Shown here: positions 30,217 to 42,073 of the stretch, piece after piece
How positions within the stretch are numbered: the first letter of the stretch is position 1
Layout: every line of letters starts with the position of its first letter
DNA from: Amycolatopsis sp. 195334CR
GTDB lineage: Bacteria; Actinomycetota; Actinomycetes; Mycobacteriales; Pseudonocardiaceae
Assembly: GCF_017309385.1 (NCBI RefSeq)
Contig: NZ_JAFJMJ010000002.1
Coordinates: 1,116,001 to 1,180,000 of the forward strand
Length of the DNA stretch: 64,000 bases
Direction: 5' to 3'
Notes under the pieces: model-generated
Databases searched by the model: none
What the model was told of the DNA's origin: nothing
What the model saw: the letters and a program-made list of their open reading frames with translations, nothing else
Made by a program: the position numbers and the translations under genes

Positions 30217-31088
30217 CCGAGGTACTTCCCGGCGATCAGCTCCAGCCGTTCCCGGGTTTCCGCCGGTAGCGCCGAGGTGTCCGACATGATGGCGTGTGCC
30301 AGCGCGTCGTGGCAGTCGCAGGTTTCGGCGCGCGGGGCGTGGTCCAGGAACCGGCTGACCGCGGCCTGCGCGGCGGAGATGTTGCGGCGCATGGTCTCGG
30401 CGACCGCGCCCGCGGTGACCGCCGCCTCGCCGTCGCGCCAGCAGTCGTAGTCGGTCACCAGCGCGAGCGGGGCGAGGCAGATCCCCGCCTCCCTGGCCAG
30501 CTTGGCCTCGGTCGCGGCGGTCATGCCGATCACGTCCATGCCCCAGGTGCGGTAGAGCGCCGACTCCGCGCGGGTGGAGAAGTGCGGCCCCTCGATGCAG
30601 ACGTAGGTCGCGGCGTCGTGCACGGTGACGCCGACCATCCGGGCTGCCTTGACCAGGTGCGGGCGCAGCCGTTCGCAGTACGGGTCGGCGAAGGGCAGGT
30701 GGGCGACCACGCCGTCGCCGAAGAAGGACGAGCGGCGGATGCCGCGGGTGAGGTCGGTGAGCTGACCGGGCACCACGAGGTCGCCGGGGCGCAGTTCCTC
30801 GCGCAGGCTGCCGACCGCGCTGACGCTGAGGATTTCGGTGACCCCCAGCGATTTCAGCGCGTGGACGTTCGCCGCGTAGGGCACCTCGGAGGGGGTCAGC
30901 CGGTGACCTTTCCCGTGGCGTGGCAGGAAAGCGACCTCGCGACCGGCCAGTTCGCCGAGCACGACCTCGCCGCTGGGCGGGCCGAACGGCGTGGACAGCT
31001 CCACGGTGCGCGGGCGGGAGAGCAGTTCGAGCGCGTACAGGCCGCTGCCCCCGATGATGCCGACTTCTGCACTCTGCGTCATGTTCAT
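30213..31088 (-). CDS. flB: 5'-fluoro-5'-deoxyadenosine phosphorylase (MTA phosphorylase/PNP family)
   Basis: A 291-aa type-I nucleoside phosphorylase of the 5'-methylthioadenosine phosphorylase group. It has the phosphate loop GIIGGSGLYALE, the PRHGKGHRLTPSEVPYAAN region, SVSAVGSLREEL, EGPHFSTRAES (substrate pocket) and MTAATEAKLAREAG. In known fluorometabolite clusters an enzyme of this family (FlB) splits 5'-fluoro-5'-deoxyadenosine into 5-fluoro-5-deoxyribose 1-phosphate and adenine. With a fluorinase 3.4 kb away, that role is likely; a plain MTA phosphorylase is the alternative. ATG at 31088, with another at 31082. Confidence 0.85.
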   Translation of the reverse strand: MNMTQSAEVGIIGGSGLYALELLSRPRTVELSTPFGPPSGEVVLGELAGREVAFLPRHGKGHRLTPSEVPYAANVHALKSLGVTEILSVSAVGSLREELRPGDLVVPGQLTDLTRGIRRSSFFGDGVVAHLPFADPYCERLRPHLVKAARMVGVTVHDAATYVCIEGPHFSTRAESALYRTWGMDVIGMTAATEAKLAREAGICLAPLALVTDYDCWRDGEAAVTAGAVAETMRRNISAAQAAVSRFLDHAPRAETCDCHDALAHAIMSDTSALPAETRERLELIAGKYLG

Positions 31089-31250
31089 CGAGGCTAGCAA
31101 GGAAAATCCGGCCCGGACATGCTCGGATGGGCGCAGCGCGGGATGCGCCCTTCTGCTCAACCTGGGCGCCGGTGCTGTTCGGCGGGCGGGCGGACTGCCT
31201 ACGGTGGCGCCAAGTTGGCCGCCCCTGGAACCCCCGGAACGGAGTCCGCC
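31089..31250. promoter_or_regulatory. Divergent promoter region of flB and ahcY
   Basis: A 162-nt gap between two divergent starts. It holds a 7-bp inverted repeat, GGGCGCA (31129-31135) with TGCGCCC (31144-31150), which could be a regulator site. GGAACGGAG precedes the ahcY GTG by 6 nt. No -10 or -35 box was convincing. Confidence 0.4.
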
Positions 31251-32690
<1,440 letters not shown>

Positions 32691-32695
32691 CCGGG

Positions 32696-32739
32696 GGACA
32701 CGAAGGTGGCTTCGGGCCGCCGAAGCCACCTTCGTGTCC
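32696..32739. terminator. Perfect 20-bp stem with 4-nt loop between convergent genes
   Basis: The arm GGACACGAAGGTGGCTTCGG (32696-32715) and its exact complement (32720-32739) are separated by the loop GCCG. It begins 6 nt after the ahcY stop and ends 13 nt before the facing cyclase stop. That is the position for a bidirectional terminator. There is no T-run. Confidence 0.75.
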
Positions 32740-32752
32740 GCGGGCGGGACGA

Positions 32753-33532
32753 TCAGTCGTACACGATGGCGATGGCCCGGCCCGGTGCCCCGGTCCCGCC
32801 CGCCACCCGCAAGGGCAGGAAGCAGAACCACGCGCCCCGGGCCGGGAGGCGGTCGAGAGCGGTGAGGCATTCGATGTAGACCGCGCCGGTGCGCAGGCCG
32901 GTGACGTGTACCGGACGGGCGTCGTGAGCCGGGCCCATCGACGGGGCGTCGATGCCTACACACCGGATTCCGCGCTCCAGCAACAGTTCCACCGCCGGCA
33001 CCCCGGGCGCGGGCCACCCCGGGCTGCGCTGGGTGACCACCACGTTGTGCACGTACTCGGCGCCCGCCTCACCCGGCACGTAGTGGCGGTCCCAGCCGGT
33101 CCGGAACAACACGATGTCCCCGGCCGAAAGCGGGCCGTGCTCCCGTTCCCACGAAAGCACGGCCTCGGGCCCGATCAACGGGCTCACCCCCGGTTCTTCG
33201 CCCGCCGGTCGGGCGTCGATCACCGCGGCCGGGCCCATCAACTGCTCCGGCGGCACCTCGGCGACGGTGATCGCGCCCGCCGGGCCCGCGTCCGGCAGGC
33301 CGCTTCCCGGCGGTGGCACGAAATGACAGGGCGCGTCCAGGTGCGTGCCGGTGTGCTCGTCCAGCGCCAGCCACTTGGTCGCGTACGGCCCGCCACGGCT
33401 GTGCACGTCGCCGATCTGCCCGCGCACCGTGGTGAACCAGTTCCACGTCTTGTGCTGGTACGGCTGGTGGGTGGACCAGTAGCACGGCAGGTCCTCGGCG
33501 AGCACCACCGAGAGGTCGACGACGGCCATCAC
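32753..33532 (-). CDS. Cyclase/kynurenine-formamidase-family metal hydrolase, candidate lactonase
   Basis: A 259-aa protein of the cyclase family (kynurenine formamidase, isatin hydrolase). The metal-binding motif HTGTHLDAPCH is intact (His60, His64, Asp66, His70), with the later IDAPSMGP stretch also typical. Family members open amide or lactone rings using Mn or Zn. It is coupled by a 4-nt overlap to the phosphoesterase gene next to flA. By analogy with salinosporamide biosynthesis it may open 5-fluoro-5-deoxyribonolactone (inference). A different ring or amide substrate is equally compatible with the family. Confidence 0.8.
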   Translation of the reverse strand: MMAVVDLSVVLAEDLPCYWSTHQPYQHKTWNWFTTVRGQIGDVHSRGGPYATKWLALDEHTGTHLDAPCHFVPPPGSGLPDAGPAGAITVAEVPPEQLMGPAAVIDARPAGEEPGVSPLIGPEAVLSWEREHGPLSAGDIVLFRTGWDRHYVPGEAGAEYVHNVVVTQRSPGWPAPGVPAVELLLERGIRCVGIDAPSMGPAHDARPVHVTGLRTGAVYIECLTALDRLPARGAWFCFLPLRVAGGTGAPGRAIAIVYD

Positions 33533-34308
33533 GAGATCCGTTGCATGTTCAGGGTTTTCCCGCCGTCGACCTCCAGCAGCACCGCGCCCAGCTCGATCGG
33601 GCCGGAGATCGGGCGCGGGATGCCGAGTTCGAACGGGTTCCCGGTGCTGCGCAGCCCGGCGACGAAGATGTCGTAACCGAAACCCTGCACCCCGCCGGTC
33701 GGCCCGGTCATGCCCACGTCGGTGACCAACGCGGTCCCGCCGGGCAGCACGTGCAGCGGCAGCGTGGCCTCGTGGGTGTGCGTGCCGAGCACCGCGGCCG
33801 CCTCACCGTCGACGGCCCTGGCGAAGATCTGCTTCTCCAGCACGTGATCCCCGTGGTAGTCCACGATCACCGTGCCGGCCCGTTCGGCCGCTTCCCAGGC
33901 CGCGTACGCGGGCGTCCACTTCCCCTGTACCGCGCGCACCGACTTCATCGAGCACGCGTCGGCCAGGTTGACCACCGTCACCAGTTCGTCTTCCACCTCC
34001 AGGATCAGCGAACCGTGGCCGGGCACGCCCGGCGCCAGGTTGAGCGGCCGCAACACGAACGGATTGTCCAGTGCCCGCACCGATTCCGGGCTGTCCCAGG
34101 AGTGGTTCCCGCCGGTGATCACGTCCACCCCGTTGGCCAGCAGCGCTTCCGCCTGCCACGCGGTCATGCCGAGCCCGTTGGGCGCGCAGTTCTCCGCGTT
34201 GGCGATCACCAGGTCGACCCGGTGGTGGTCGCGCAGTTGCTGGAGCCGCTTGAGCAGGTATTCGGTGGCCTCCTCGCCGACGATGTCCCCGAAGAAAAGA
34301 ATGATCAT
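33529..34308 (-). CDS. YmdB/TIGR00282-type metallophosphoesterase
   Basis: A 259-aa two-metal phosphoesterase. The dimetal ligands of the YmdB group can be located: Asp8 (FFGDIVG), Glu38 and Asn39 (NAENCAPNG), Asn67/His68 (TGGNHSWD), His151 and His176/His178 (GTHTHEA). YmdB proteins hydrolyse cyclic nucleotides or phosphomonoesters. Beside flA and coupled to a cyclase-family gene, the likely job is removing phosphate from 5-fluoro-5-deoxyribose 1-phosphate, the step done by SalN for chlororibose (inference). The ATG at 34308 follows GGGGAG; it is divergent from flA by 224 nt. Confidence 0.82.
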   Translation of the reverse strand: MIILFFGDIVGEEATEYLLKRLQQLRDHHRVDLVIANAENCAPNGLGMTAWQAEALLANGVDVITGGNHSWDSPESVRALDNPFVLRPLNLAPGVPGHGSLILEVEDELVTVVNLADACSMKSVRAVQGKWTPAYAAWEAAERAGTVIVDYHGDHVLEKQIFARAVDGEAAAVLGTHTHEATLPLHVLPGGTALVTDVGMTGPTGGVQGFGYDIFVAGLRSTGNPFELGIPRPISGPIELGAVLLEVDGGKTLNMQRIS

Positions 34309-35435
<1,127 letters not shown>

Positions 35436-35450
35436 GCGCAGTCGTCGCCA

Positions 35451-35485
35451 CCGGGCCGGGTTCGCGCGCGGCGAGCCCGGCCCGG
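35451..35485 (+). terminator. GC-rich hairpin between flA and the antiporter gene
   Basis: The arms CCGGGCCGGGTTCGC and GCGAGCCCGGCCCGG pair at 14 of 15 positions plus one G-T, around a 5-nt GCGCG loop, 15 nt past the flA stop. It has no T-tract. It may be an attenuator or RNA-stability hairpin that sets flA mRNA above the downstream genes. Confidence 0.55.
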
Positions 35486-35504
35486 GGCCGGAAAGGGGTC
35501 CGCC

Positions 35505-36848
35505 ATGTCCCTCCAGCCCGCCGATCTGGCCCGCCTGCTCGTCGCGGTGACCCTGCTGCTGGTCTTCGCGCACGCGGCGGGCCGGTTGTTCGCGATCCTG
35601 CGCCAGCCGCCGGTCATCGGCGAGATACTGGGCGGCCTGCTGCTCGGCCCGACCGTGCTGGGGCTGCTCGCGCCGCAGGCGCAGGAGCGGTTGTTCCCGC
35701 CGGACGGCCCGGTCGCCGTCGGCATCGGGGTGCTCACCCAGTTCGGCCTGCTGCTGCTGATGTTCCTGGCCGGCCGGGAGGTGCCCGCCTTCCGCGGGGC
35801 CGGCCGGAACCGGGCGGTGGTGGCGATGGCGGTGGCCGGGCTGGCCATCCCGTTCGCGGTCGGGCTCGGCGCGGTCCGCCTGGTCGACCACACCGCCTTC
35901 TCCGGGCCGAACGGCTCGCCCACCACCTTCGCCCTGGTCTTCGGCATCGGCATCGCGGTGACCAGCATCCCGGTGATCTCCCGGATCATGATCGACCTGG
36001 ACATCATGCGCACGCACTTCGCCCGGATCGTGCTCTCGGTGGCGCTGCTCGAGGACATCGTGCTGTACGTGGCGCTGGCGGCCGTGCTGGGCATGGCGCA
36101 GGCGGGCTCGGGCGCGGAGTTCGGGCTGGCGGCGCTGTTCGACGGCGGTGCCGGGCAGTCCAGCGCCTACCACTTCGCCGCCAGCTTCCTCTTCTTCGCC
36201 GTGTTCATGCTGCTGGGCAGGCCGATCTTCGACCGGCTCTCGCACAGCCGGTTCAACTTCATCGAACGCCGCAGCGCCACCGCGTTCCGGTTGATCTTCC
36301 TGCTGGCGCTGGTGCTGGTGTGCGTTTTCCTCGGCGTGAACCCGATCTTCGGCGCGGTGCTGGCCGGGGTGGCCTCGGCCGCGGCGGACAGCAGGGACAC
36401 CGACGAGGAGCACCGGCTGGAGACCGAACGGGCGTGGGACGCGCTGAAGAAGGTGTCCCTGGCCTTGTTCATCCCGTTGTACTTCGCCGGGGTCGGCCTG
36501 CAGCTCGACCTGGTCCACCACTTCTCGGTCTGGTTCTTCTTCGCCTTCCTGCTGCTGGCGTGCCTGGTGAAGTCGGCGAGCGTCTGGCTCGGCGCCCGCC
36601 TGGCGGGGGAGTCGAAGCGGGCCTCGGTGGACTTCGCCGTGGCGCTGAACGCCCGGGGCGGGCCGGGCATCGTGCTCGCCACGGTCACCCTGTCCGCCGG
36701 GGTGATCAACGAGGACTTCTTCACCATCCTCGTGGTCCTGTCCATCGTGACCTCGCAGATCGCGGGCAGCTGGCTGCAGCACGCGTTCCGCGCGGAACCG
36801 GCCACCACACCAGCGGGAGGCAGGCATGCCGACGTCAAGACGACCTGA
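35505..36848 (+). CDS. CPA2-family cation:proton antiporter (FlH-like)
   Basis: A 447-aa antiporter of the KefB/CPA2 (Na+/H+ exchanger) family with about 12 membrane helices. It shows [19 protein letters not shown] at helix 2, [11 protein letters not shown], the [16 protein letters not shown] crossover and [12 protein letters not shown]. Usually an Asp-Asp pair is at this last site; here it reads Glu-Asp. The fluoroacetate cluster of S. cattleya has such a gene (flH) beside flA, proposed to handle ions or fluoride stress. It follows flA by 69 nt and overlaps the next gene by 23 nt. The transported ion is unknown. Confidence 0.85.
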   Translation: MSLQPADLARLLVAVTLLLVFAHAAGRLFAILRQPPVIGEILGGLLLGPTVLGLLAPQAQERLFPPDGPVAVGIGVLTQFGLLLLMFLAGREVPAFRGAGRNRAVVAMAVAGLAIPFAVGLGAVRLVDHTAFSGPNGSPTTFALVFGIGIAVTSIPVISRIMIDLDIMRTHFARIVLSVALLEDIVLYVALAAVLGMAQAGSGAEFGLAALFDGGAGQSSAYHFAASFLFFAVFMLLGRPIFDRLSHSRFNFIERRSATAFRLIFLLALVLVCVFLGVNPIFGAVLAGVASAAADSRDTDEEHRLETERAWDALKKVSLALFIPLYFAGVGLQLDLVHHFSVWFFFAFLLLACLVKSASVWLGARLAGESKRASVDFAVALNARGGPGIVLATVTLSAGVINEDFFTILVVLSIVTSQIAGSWLQHAFRAEPATTPAGGRHADVKTT

Positions 36849-38508
36849 GGGCGCGAGCCTGTTCCGCGGGCGCGACCGCGCGCCGATGCGGGCGCACCTG
36901 CGGGCGATCGGGTACTCGCCGGCGGACCTGGCCAAGCCCATCGTCGGGGTGGCCCACTCGTGGATCGGCACCATGCCGTGCAACCACAACCACCGGCAGC
37001 TGGCCCAGGCGGTCCAGCGCGGGGTGCGCGCGGCCGGGGGCACGCCGATGGAGCTCAACACCATCGCGATCTCCGACGTGGCCACCATGGGCAGCGAGGG
37101 GATGAAGACCTCGCTGGTCAGCCGCGAGGTGATCGCCGACTCGATCGAGCTGGTCGCGCTGGGCCACCACTTCGACGCGCTGGTCACCATCGCCGGGTGC
37201 GACAAGACCCTGCCGGCGGCGGCGATGGCGCACGCGCGGCTCGACCTCCCCGGCCCGATCCTCTACTCCGGCGCGACGATGCCGGGGCGGTGGCGCGACC
37301 GGCCGGTGACCGTCGCCTCGGTGTTCGAGGCGGTCGGTGCGAACGCGGCGGGCACGCTCTCCGACGAGGGCCTGCGCACGCTGGAGGAAAACGCTTGCCC
37401 CGGTGCGGGCGCGTGCGGCGGGCAGTACACCGCGAACACGATGGCGATGGCACTGGAGTTCCTCGGCCTGTCCCCGCTGGGTTCGGCCGGGCCGCCCGCG
37501 GTGTCGGCGAGACGGGCCGAGGCGGCCGAAGCCGCGGGACGGCTGGCGATGGCCGCGTACCGCGCGGACCTGCGGCCGGGCAAGGTTCTCACCCCGGGCG
37601 CGTTCGCCAACGCCATCGCGGCGGGCGCGGCCACCGCCGGGTCGACGAACCTGGTGCTGCACCTGCTGGCCATCGCGCGGGAGGCCGGGATCCCGCTGGC
37701 GCTCGGGGATTTCGACGAGATCAGCGCGCGGACCCCGGTGCTCGCCGACCTGATGCCGCACGGCCGGTACACCGCGGTCGACCTCGACCGCGCGGGCGGC
37801 AGCAGGCTGCTCGCCGCCCGCCTCGCCGAGGTGGGCGCGCTGGACGGCGGGCAGGTGACCGTCACCGGCCGGACCATCGGCGAGGAGGCCGCGGAGGCGG
37901 TCGAAACCGAGGGGCAGGACGTGGTGCTCGCGGTCGACCGGCCGCTCGAAGCGCAGGGCGGACTGGTGACGTTGCGCGGCAATCTCGCGCCCGACGGCTG
38001 CGTCGCGAAGATCGCCGGGCTGACCCGGCTGAGCCACACCGGCCCGGCCAGGGTGTTCGACTCGGAGGAGGCGGCCATGGCCGCCGTGCAGTCCGGCGCG
38101 GTCGGCGACGGGGACGTGGTGGTGATCCGGTACGAGGGCCCGCGCGGCGGACCCGGGATGCGCGAGATGCTCGGCGTCACCGCGGCACTGGTCGGGCGCG
38201 GGCTCGGGGTGAGCGTCGCGCTGGTGACCGACGGCCGGTTCTCCGGTGCCACGCGGGGCCTGATGGCCGGGCACGTGGCACCGGAAGCCGCGGTGGGCGG
38301 GCCGCTCGCCGCGCTGGCGGACGGGGACGTGGTGACGCTGGACGTGCCTTCGCGATCGGTGCGGGTCGACCTGACCGACGAGCAACTCGGTGAGCGCCTC
38401 CGCGCATGGGTGCCACCACCGAGCCGCTACCCGGCCGGGGTGATGGCGCGGTACCGCGCGCTGGTGGGCTCCGCCGCCGACGGCGCGGTGCTGGAGGTGC
38501 GGTCGTGA
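36826..38508 (+). CDS. Dihydroxy-acid dehydratase (IlvD/Edd family), SalH-like
   Basis: A 560-aa IlvD/Edd dehydratase, 2-oxo-3-deoxy acid forming. The iron-sulfur Cys ligands are at 52 (MPCNHN), 125 (AGCDKT) and 191/197 (CPGAGACGG); Lys in GCDKT is the carbamate-type metal ligand region, and [12 protein letters not shown] near the C-terminus is a family signature. The ATG at 36826 follows GGGAGG and lies 23 nt inside the antiporter gene, showing coupling. In salinosporamide biosynthesis a homologue dehydrates chlororibonate; here fluororibonate to 5-fluoro-4-hydroxy-2-oxopentanoate is predicted. Ordinary isoleucine/valine synthesis is the alternative but the context argues against it. Confidence 0.87.
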   Translation: MPTSRRPEGASLFRGRDRAPMRAHLRAIGYSPADLAKPIVGVAHSWIGTMPCNHNHRQLAQAVQRGVRAAGGTPMELNTIAISDVATMGSEGMKTSLVSREVIADSIELVALGHHFDALVTIAGCDKTLPAAAMAHARLDLPGPILYSGATMPGRWRDRPVTVASVFEAVGANAAGTLSDEGLRTLEENACPGAGACGGQYTANTMAMALEFLGLSPLGSAGPPAVSARRAEAAEAAGRLAMAAYRADLRPGKVLTPGAFANAIAAGAATAGSTNLVLHLLAIAREAGIPLALGDFDEISARTPVLADLMPHGRYTAVDLDRAGGSRLLAARLAEVGALDGGQVTVTGRTIGEEAAEAVETEGQDVVLAVDRPLEAQGGLVTLRGNLAPDGCVAKIAGLTRLSHTGPARVFDSEEAAMAAVQSGAVGDGDVVVIRYEGPRGGPGMREMLGVTAALVGRGLGVSVALVTDGRFSGATRGLMAGHVAPEAAVGGPLAALADGDVVTLDVPSRSVRVDLTDEQLGERLRAWVPPPSRYPAGVMARYRALVGSAADGAVLEVRS

Positions 38509-39272
38509 GCGGCAGGCTCGACGGGCTCTCGTGCGTGGTGACCGGCGCGGCCGCCGGGATCGGGCTGGCCACCGCGGTCCGGTTCGCCGAGGAGGGCGCC
38601 CGGCTGGTGGTCACCGACATCGACGAGGAGCGGCTCGCCAAGGCCCCGGCGCTGCTCGCCGAACACGGCGGCGACGAGGTGACCACCGTGGTCGGGGACG
38701 TGGGCGAGCCCGCGGACGCGGAGGCGATGATCGACGCCGCGGTGCACGCGTACGGCGGGCTCGACGTGCTGGTCGCCAACGCCGGGGTGATCCCCTTGCA
38801 GGACATCGTCACCGCGACCGTGGCCGACTGGGAGGCGGTGATGCGCGTGGACGGCCGGGGCATGTTCCTCACCTGCAAGTACGCCGTGGAGCGCATGCTC
38901 GATTCCGGCGGCGGCTCGATCGTCTGCGTGTCCTCGATCTCCGGGATGGCCGGGCAGCGTGGGCAGGCGACCTACGGACCGGCCAAGTTCGTCGCCACCG
39001 GGCTGACCCGCCACCTGGCGGTGGAATGGGCGGAGCGCGGGATCCGGGTCAACGCGGTGGCGCCGGGCACCATCCGCACCGAGCGCGTGCGGCGGCTCCC
39101 GGCGGAACCGGGTGGTGCGGAATACCTCTCGTCGATAGCGCGAATGCATCCATTGGGCAGGCTCGGTGAACCCGCCGAGGTGGCGGCCGCGATCGCTTTC
39201 CTGGCTTCGTCCGATGCTTCTTTTGTGACCGGTGCTATACTGCCCGTAGACGGTGGATACCTTGCCCAGTAA
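38505..39272 (+). CDS. Short-chain dehydrogenase/reductase, SalM-like candidate
   Basis: A 255-aa classical SDR with the cofactor motif [12 protein letters not shown], Asp in [10 protein letters not shown] (suggests NAD preference), NAGVIPLQD, catalytic Ser in CVSSISG, Tyr/Lys in TYGPAKF and PGTIRTERV. Its GTG overlaps the dehydratase stop in GTGA. In the salinosporamide route an SDR (SalM) oxidises 5-chlororibose to the lactone; by analogy this would oxidise 5-fluoro-5-deoxyribose to fluororibonolactone (inference). A generic role as a keto-reductase later in the pathway cannot be excluded. Confidence 0.85.
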   Translation: MSGRLDGLSCVVTGAAAGIGLATAVRFAEEGARLVVTDIDEERLAKAPALLAEHGGDEVTTVVGDVGEPADAEAMIDAAVHAYGGLDVLVANAGVIPLQDIVTATVADWEAVMRVDGRGMFLTCKYAVERMLDSGGGSIVCVSSISGMAGQRGQATYGPAKFVATGLTRHLAVEWAERGIRVNAVAPGTIRTERVRRLPAEPGGAEYLSSIARMHPLGRLGEPAEVAAAIAFLASSDASFVTGAILPVDGGYLAQ

Positions 39273-39400
39273 GGATTCCCCGGTCGGGCTACTCACAAGG
39301 TCCCAGTCGCGTTTACCACTTCCCGGGCTTGTTGGCGGGTGTAGTGGCACGCAAGACTGAAGGTCAGCAGGGCGGGAATCGCGCGCGGTGCGCGTTCGGA

Positions 39401-39413
39401 TTCACCGGGTGAA
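39401..39413. promoter_or_regulatory. 13-bp palindrome upstream of metK, candidate operator
   Basis: TTCACCGGGTGAA is a perfect palindrome about an unpaired G, flanked by CGGA (39397-39400) and TCCG (39416-39419), which also complement each other with a two-base offset. It lies 48-60 nt before the metK start, within a 189-nt leader. It could bind the LuxR- or AraC-type regulator here. No SAM riboswitch core was seen. Confidence 0.4.
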
Positions 39414-39461
39414 AATCCGGTCGCCGCCCCTCTTCCACTCCAGTCGGCTGAGGAGAAAACA

Positions 39462-40649
39462 GTGCCCGATCGTCTGTTCACTTCGGAATCGGTGACCGAG
39501 GGCCACCCGGACAAACTGGCGGACCAGCTCAGCGACGCGGTGCTCGACGCGGCGCTGACCGCCGACCCGCACGCCAGGGTCGCGGTGGAAACCCTTGTCA
39601 CGCAAGGACTTGTGCATCTGGCGGGCGAAATGAGCCTGGTCCCGAGAGGGCTGGCCGAGTTGGTCAGGGAGACCGTGGTCGGCCTCGGCTACGACAGTTC
39701 CGCGAAAGGTTTCGACGGAGCCGCCTGCGGTGTGCAGGTTTCGATCGGCGGGCAGTCGCCGGACATCGCGCGGGGGGTGGACGAATCGCTCGAAGCGCGC
39801 CTCGGCGACGGCGGTGAGCTCGACCGCCAGGGCGCCGGGGACCAGGGCATGATGTTCGGTTACGCGTGCACCGAGACCCCCGAGCTGATGCCGCTGCCGA
39901 TCGTGCTGGCGCACCGGCTCGCCGAGCGGCTGGCCGGTGTCCGCCGCTCCGGCGCGCTGCCGTTCCTGCGCCCGGACGGGAAGACCCAGGTCTCCATCGC
40001 CTACGAGGACGACCGGCCGGTGCGCCTGGACACCGTGGTGGTCTCCACCCAGCACGAGCCCGGCGTGGACCTGGTCCGCGAACTGGCCCCGGCGATCGAA
40101 GCCGAGGTGGTGCGCCCCGAACTCGAGGTGCTCGAGGTGCCGAGCGACGGGTTCCGGCTGCTGGTCAACCCGACCGGCCGGTTCGAGATCGGCGGCCCGG
40201 CCGGGGACACCGGGCTGACCGGGCGGAAGATCATCATCGACTCCTACGGCGGCATGGCCCGCCACGGCGGCGGCGCGTTCTCCGGCAAGGACCCGTCGAA
40301 GGTGGACCGCTCGGCCGCCTACGCGATGCGCTGGGTGGCGAAGAACGTGGTGGCCGCCGGGCTGGCGGCCCGCTGCGAGGTCCAGGTCTCCTACGCGATC
40401 GGCCGCGCCGAACCGGTTTCGGTGTTCGTCGACTGCGCCGGCACGGAAAAGGTGCCGGTGGACCGGATCCACGCGGCCGTCGAGCGGGTCTTCGACCTCC
40501 GGCCCGCGGCCATCATCCGGGACCTCGACCTGCGGCGCCCGATCTACCGGCAGACCGCCACCTACGGCCACTTCGGCCGCGCGAAGCCGGATTTCCGCTG
40601 GGAGTCGGTGGATCGCGCCGACGCCCTGCTGGCCGCGCTCGACGCGTGA
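39462..40649 (+). CDS. metK: S-adenosylmethionine synthetase
   Basis: A 395-aa MetK making SAM from methionine and ATP, normal length. It has [43 protein letters not shown] (ATP site), [33 protein letters not shown], the metal-binding [19 protein letters not shown] and [20 protein letters not shown] precedes the GTG at 39462 by 7 nt. A MetK inside a fluorine cluster supplies the fluorinase substrate and re-uses the methionine it releases. Probably a second, pathway-dedicated copy; the housekeeping metK should be elsewhere. apt follows after 10 nt. Confidence 0.95.
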   Translation: MPDRLFTSESVTEGHPDKLADQLSDAVLDAALTADPHARVAVETLVTQGLVHLAGEMSLVPRGLAELVRETVVGLGYDSSAKGFDGAACGVQVSIGGQSPDIARGVDESLEARLGDGGELDRQGAGDQGMMFGYACTETPELMPLPIVLAHRLAERLAGVRRSGALPFLRPDGKTQVSIAYEDDRPVRLDTVVVSTQHEPGVDLVRELAPAIEAEVVRPELEVLEVPSDGFRLLVNPTGRFEIGGPAGDTGLTGRKIIIDSYGGMARHGGGAFSGKDPSKVDRSAAYAMRWVAKNVVAAGLAARCEVQVSYAIGRAEPVSVFVDCAGTEKVPVDRIHAAVERVFDLRPAAIIRDLDLRRPIYRQTATYGHFGRAKPDFRWESVDRADALLAALDA

Positions 40650-40659
40650 GGGGGCGGTC

Positions 40660-41229
40660 GTGGTGGAATCGCACGCCCCCGCGCTCGACACCGCACTGGC
40701 CGCCGACGTGGTGGCCGCGCTCCGCGAGTTCCCCGACTTCCCCGAACCGGGCGTCCTCTTCCAGGACCTGTCCCCGGTGTTCGCCGATCCCGTGCTGCTG
40801 CGCCGGATCGCCCGTGCCGTGGTGACGCGGTTCGACGGCGGTTTCGACGTGGTGCTGGCGATCGAGGCGCGCGGGTTCCCGCTGGGCGCGCTGGTGGCCG
40901 CGGAAAGCGAGCGGCCGCTGGTGCTGGCCCGCAAGCCGGGAAAGCTGCCGGGACCGGTGCACCGCGTGCGCTACGCGCTCGAATATGGCCGCACCACACT
41001 GGAAATCCAGCGCGACGCGCTCGCCGCCGGTGCCCGGGTGCTGCTCGTCGACGACGTGCTGGCCACCGGCGGAACCCTGGTGGCCGCCGCCGAACTGGTC
41101 CACCTGGCCGGTGCCGAAGCCACCGGGTGCGCGGTGGTGGTGGCGATCCGCGGCCTCGGCGGGGCGGGGAAATTGCCGGGAATCGGGCATTTCCGCGTCG
41201 CCACCGTGCCGGTGCCCGGAGTGGACTAG
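40660..41229 (+). CDS. apt: Adenine phosphoribosyltransferase
   Basis: A 189-aa type-I phosphoribosyltransferase. It has FPDFPEPGVLFQDLSPVFADP, LAIEARGFPLGALVA, LARKPGKLPGPVHRVRYALEYG and the PRPP motif VLLVDDVLATGGTL; the flexible loop is intact. It converts adenine plus PRPP to AMP. Next to metK and near flB, it should reclaim the adenine released when 5'-fluoro-5'-deoxyadenosine is cleaved. The GTG at 40660 (or 40663) comes 10 nt after metK, with GAGGGGG upstream. A stand-alone housekeeping apt is possible but less likely in this position. Confidence 0.92.
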   Translation: MVESHAPALDTALAADVVAALREFPDFPEPGVLFQDLSPVFADPVLLRRIARAVVTRFDGGFDVVLAIEARGFPLGALVAAESERPLVLARKPGKLPGPVHRVRYALEYGRTTLEIQRDALAAGARVLLVDDVLATGGTLVAAAELVHLAGAEATGCAVVVAIRGLGGAGKLPGIGHFRVATVPVPGVD

Positions 41230-41392
41230 TGCTGGCGCTGCTCCGGGCGGCGGCGTTCGGATGGCGCAATCGGCGCGTCCTTTGGCGGGGTGCGCAGCTC
41301 GTTTGCCTGCGTTAAACTACATTTCCGGATCCGCGGCGGCGCACGGCGGCACACTTGAGCCGTTCGCGGGTCGCACCAGGGGGAATCGTCTC

Positions 41393-42073
41393 ATGGAGAA
41401 AGCAGTCAGGAGCATCCGCACGGTCGTGGTCGACAATCACATGTTGTTCCGGCAGGGGATAGTGCAGATGCTTTCCGTGGAACGGGATGTGGTGGTCGTC
41501 GGGGAATGCGGCTTCGGCCGCACGGCCACCGCCCTGGTCGCCGAGGTCAAACCGGACATAGTGCTGCTGGACAGCGATCGCGGCGGTTCGCTGGCGGTGC
41601 GGACGCTGCGCGAGCTTTCGGTGGCCTCGCCGGTGTCGAAGGTGATCGTGGTGACCCGGCACGACGAACCCCGCCTGGTCGGCAACCTGATCGCCGCCGG
41701 CGCCTACGCCTACGTGCTCAAGAGCGCCACCAGGGAGGAACTGCTGGTCACCCTGCGCATGGTGCACCGGGCGTCGGGACACGTGGTGGTCTCGGTCTCG
41801 CGCGAGACGCTGGAGGGCATGCACGGGTTCGACCGGCAGCTGCTGTCCAAGCGCGAGCGCGAGGTGATCGTGCTGGTCGCGGTCGGTATGCGCAATTCGC
41901 AGATCGCGCACGAACTGTACATTTCCGAGGGCACGGTCAAGCGGCACCTGACGAATGCCTATACCAAACTGGGTGCCGCCTCGCGGATAGCCGCGGTGAA
42001 GAAGGCGATATCGCTGGGCATCGTTTCTGTCGCCGACCTGTTCGACAACGAAGAGGACGCAGCCGGGAGCTGA
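41393..42073 (+). CDS. LuxR/NarL-family response regulator (FlG-like)
   Basis: A 226-aa regulator with a receiver (VVVDNHMLFRQGIVQML; acceptor Asp60 in VLLDSDRGG; VLKSAT Lys) and a C-terminal LuxR helix-turn-helix (LSKREREVIVLVAVGMRNSQIAHELYISEGTVKRHLTNAYTKLGAASR). No histidine kinase gene adjoins it, so the signal source is unknown. Known fluorometabolite loci have LuxR-type regulators (FlG) nearby, making this the likely pathway regulator. AGGGGG precedes the ATG. The stop abuts the stop of the facing aldolase gene without a gap. Confidence 0.88.
   Translation: MEKAVRSIRTVVVDNHMLFRQGIVQMLSVERDVVVVGECGFGRTATALVAEVKPDIVLLDSDRGGSLAVRTLRELSVASPVSKVIVVTRHDEPRLVGNLIAAGAYAYVLKSATREELLVTLRMVHRASGHVVVSVSRETLEGMHGFDRQLLSKREREVIVLVAVGMRNSQIAHELYISEGTVKRHLTNAYTKLGAASRIAAVKKAISLGIVSVADLFDNEEDAAGS

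Noticed and set aside
36826..38508. Dehydratase as ordinary isoleucine/valine biosynthesis IlvD
   Set aside because: It is translationally coupled to the FlH-like antiporter and the SDR beside the fluorinase; no other ilv genes are near. A genome count of ilvD would confirm.
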